64,000 nucleotides of DNA. It comes from Streptomyces avermitilis MA-4680 = NBRC 14893 (GTDB lineage: Bacteria > Actinomycetota > Actinomycetes > Streptomycetales > Streptomycetaceae). Positions within the stretch are counted from its first letter, which is position 1; every line of letters begins with the position of its first letter. A model generated the notes under the pieces. That model worked only from the letters and a program-made list of their open reading frames with translations, had not been told where the DNA came from and did not search any database. The position numbers and the translations under genes are program-made. Shown piece after piece: positions 62,253 through 64,000 of this stretch. Location of the stretch: the NCBI RefSeq assembly GCF_000009765.2, contig NC_003155.5:4402001-4466000 (forward strand), written 5' to 3'.

Positions 62253-63308
62253 GTGCATGTGCCTGACGGATTCATCAACGCCCCGGTCTCCGCGGTCTCC
62301 GGAGTGGTCGCCGCCGGCGCCATCGCCGTGAGCCTGCGCGGTGCCCGCCGTGAACTGGACGAGCGGACCGCCCCGCTCGCCGGTCTGGTCGCCGCGTTCA
62401 TCTTCGCCGTACAGATGCTGAACTTCCCGGTCGCGGCCGGGACCAGCGGACATCTGCTCGGCGGTGCGCTCGCCGCGATACTCGTCGGCCCCTTCACCGG
62501 GGTGCTGTGCGTGTCGGTCGTCCTGCTGATGCAGGGGATCCTGTTCGCCGACGGCGGTCTCACCGCGCTCGGCGTCAACATCACCGACATGGCGATCGTC
62601 ACGACCGTCGTGTCCTACGCCGTCTTCCGCGGCCTCGTGAAGGTGCTCCCCCGCAAGCGACGCTCCGTCACGGTCGCCGCCTTCGTCTCCGCGCTGCTGT
62701 CGGTGCCGGCCGCCGCCGTCGCCTTCACCCTCTTCTACGCGGTCGGCGGCACCACAGACATCGCGATCGGCAAGGTCGCCACCGCCATGATCGGCGTGCA
62801 TGTGCTCATCGGCATCGGCGAGGCCGCGATCACCGCCCTCACCGTCGGCGCCGTCATCGCCGTACGGCCGGATCTCGTCCACGGGGCCCGCGGGCTCCAG
62901 CAGCGTCTGAAGCTGCGGGTCGGCGGCGATCTGGTGGACGCGCCCGCCGCGCCCGCCGCCCCCGCGACCCCCGTCGCCGCCCGCACCTCGCACCGCAAGG
63001 TGTGGATCACCGGCCTCGTCACCTCCCTCGTCCTCGCCGGGTTCGTCAGCTTCTACGCCTCCGCCAGCCCCGACGGCCTGGAGAAGGTCGCCAAGGACCA
63101 GGGCATCGACGCCAAGGCCAAGAAGCACCACACCGAGGACTCCCCGCTCGCCGGCTACGGCGTCAAGGACGTCTCCGACGCCCGGATCTCCGGCGGTCTC
63201 GCGGGCGTGATCGGCGTCGGCATCACCGTCGTCGCGGGCACCGGCGTCTTCTGGGCCGTCCGCAGGCGGCGCACCGTCGACGCCTCCCCCGTGAACACGA
63301 GCGTCTGA
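62253..63308 (+). CDS. cbiM: ECF transporter substrate-binding/permease protein CbiM-CbiN fusion
   Basis: 351 residues from GTG at 62253; no ribosome-binding site, so the mRNA is probably leaderless. The N-terminus MHVPDGF supplies the metal-binding His2 of CbiM. Six or more helices follow, with PVAAGTSGHLLGGALAAILVGP and FADGGLTALGVNITDM. After residue 230 there is an Ala/Pro linker and a CbiN/PDGLE-type domain (SPDGLEKVAKDQGI). It forms the S-component of a cobalt or nickel transporter. The upstream Nur-like site favours nickel. cbiQ begins 1 nt after its stop. Confidence 0.9.
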   Translation: MHVPDGFINAPVSAVSGVVAAGAIAVSLRGARRELDERTAPLAGLVAAFIFAVQMLNFPVAAGTSGHLLGGALAAILVGPFTGVLCVSVVLLMQGILFADGGLTALGVNITDMAIVTTVVSYAVFRGLVKVLPRKRRSVTVAAFVSALLSVPAAAVAFTLFYAVGGTTDIAIGKVATAMIGVHVLIGIGEAAITALTVGAVIAVRPDLVHGARGLQQRLKLRVGGDLVDAPAAPAAPATPVAARTSHRKVWITGLVTSLVLAGFVSFYASASPDGLEKVAKDQGIDAKAKKHHTEDSPLAGYGVKDVSDARISGGLAGVIGVGITVVAGTGVFWAVRRRRTVDASPVNTSV

Positions 63309-63309
63309 C

Positions 63310-64000
63310 ATGGGTGCGGGACACGCCCACAAGCTCTACCGGCACGGGCACTCCGCCGTGCACGCCCTGCCCCCGCACACCAAGCTCGCCGCCGCCTTCG
63401 CCTTCGTGGTCGTCGTCGTGTCGACGCCCCGCGAGGCGATGTGGGCGTTCGCGCTGTACGCCGCGCTCCTGGCGGTGGCCGCCCACCGGGCCCGGGTGCC
63501 CGCCCCCTTCCTGCTCAAGCGGCTGCTCATCGAGGTCCCGTTCGTCGCCTTCGCCGTGCTCATGCCGTTCGTGGCGGAGGGCGAGCGGGTCGACGTGCTG
63601 GGACTCTCGCTGAGCGTCAACGGCCTGTGGGGCGCCTGGAACGTGCTGGCCAAGGGAACCCTGGGCGTCGCCGCCTCGGTCCTGCTCGCCTCCACCACCG
63701 AACTGCGCGAACTGCTGCTCGGACTCCAGCGGCTCAGGCTCCCGCCGCTCCTCGTGCAGATCGCGTCCTTCATGATCCGCTACGGGGACGTCATCACGGA
63801 CGAGATGCGGCGGATGCGGATCGCCCGGGAGTCCCGCGGGTTCGAGGCGCGCGGGATCCGGCACTGGGGCGTGCTCGCCAAGTCCGCGGGGGCACTGTTC
63901 ATCCGCTCCTACGAGCGCGGGGAACGCGTCCATCTCGCCATGGTCAGCCGGGGGTACGCCGGTTCGATGCCGGTCATCGACGAGGTGACCGCTTCCCGGG
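63310..64000 (+). CDS. cbiQ: ECF transporter transmembrane protein CbiQ, cut by the window end
   Basis: Starts at ATG 63310, one base after the cbiM stop, and is still open at 64000 (230 residues seen). Helices are AAAFAFVVVVVSTP, WAFALYAALLAVAA and LIEVPFVAFAVLMPFV. The coupling motif RESRGFEARG near the visible end is the Ala/Arg-rich segment by which CbiQ meets the ATPase. LQRLRLPPLLVQIASFMIRYGDV is typical of CbiQ. The ATPase (cbiO) gene should lie beyond the window. Confidence 0.9.
   Translation, partial: MGAGHAHKLYRHGHSAVHALPPHTKLAAAFAFVVVVVSTPREAMWAFALYAALLAVAAHRARVPAPFLLKRLLIEVPFVAFAVLMPFVAEGERVDVLGLSLSVNGLWGAWNVLAKGTLGVAASVLLASTTELRELLLGLQRLRLPPLLVQIASFMIRYGDVITDEMRRMRIARESRGFEARGIRHWGVLAKSAGALFIRSYERGERVHLAMVSRGYAGSMPVIDEVTASR

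Overview
The window is chromosomal DNA of a Streptomyces or very close relative. G+C is very high, codons end in G or C, GTG starts are common, and TTA codons look restricted to one island. It carries an SsgA-like protein, an Rpf with a DUF348-G5 architecture, Pmt, and a mycothiol-dependent-type maleylpyruvate isomerase family protein. From memory, the order glmU-prs-rplY-pth, ppc, desaturase/TetR, galTEK, ABC-F, ispE, rsmA, rpfB, tatD, rsmI, pmt, two PBPs, ssgE, cbiM matches a conserved core segment of S. coelicolor. That synteny is recollection, not a search.

Layout. (1) 1-1.3 kb: end of a symporter gene and a DivIVA-like coiled-coil protein behind an eight-unit 14-bp repeat. (2) 1.4-6.8 kb: a divergent locus in the style of polymorphic toxins. 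One arm holds an SMI1/KNR4 protein and a 1025-residue protein joining an Imm35-like domain, a long Gly/Pro linker, a deaminase-like domain and SUKH-4. The other arm holds a YwqJ-type deaminase and a SUKH-3 protein. (3) 6.8-18.2 kb: orphan histidine kinase, tRNA-Gln, glmU, prs, rplY, pth, ppc, desaturase with its TetR regulator. (4) 18.2-29.7 kb: small-molecule enzymes and regulators, the galTEK operon with a divergent sugar symporter, and a small secreted repeat protein. (5) 29.9-45.6 kb: two paralogous beta-propeller membrane proteins, an ABC-F ATPase, an acyltransferase, then ispE, rsmA, rpfB, tatD, rsmI and pmt.

(6) 45.6-57.9 kb is accessory. Its left part is a 3.5-kb segment bounded by two 36-bp imperfect direct repeats. 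The left copy is the real 3' end of pmt; the right copy is a duplicate of it, including the stop codon. The segment carries a tight three-gene cassette of about 50% G+C with TTA codons in every gene: a two-TM GAF-like protein, a stand-alone radical SAM enzyme and a guanine-deaminase-like CDA-fold enzyme. To the right are hypothetical proteins, a HATPase remnant, a GAP-family exporter and a stress-type group (unknown protein, DyP peroxidase, catalase-like heme protein, glutamate decarboxylase). (7) 58-64 kb: two tandem MecA-N-type penicillin-binding proteins behind a perfect palindrome, an SsgA-like gene, and the start of an ECF transporter operon (cbiM, cbiQ) behind a Nur-box-like site.

Best candidates for something undescribed are the pmt-flanked membrane sensor/radical SAM/deaminase cassette and the double deaminase/SUKH locus at 1.4-6.8 kb. 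No insertion sequence, CRISPR array, integrase, phage gene or rRNA gene was seen.
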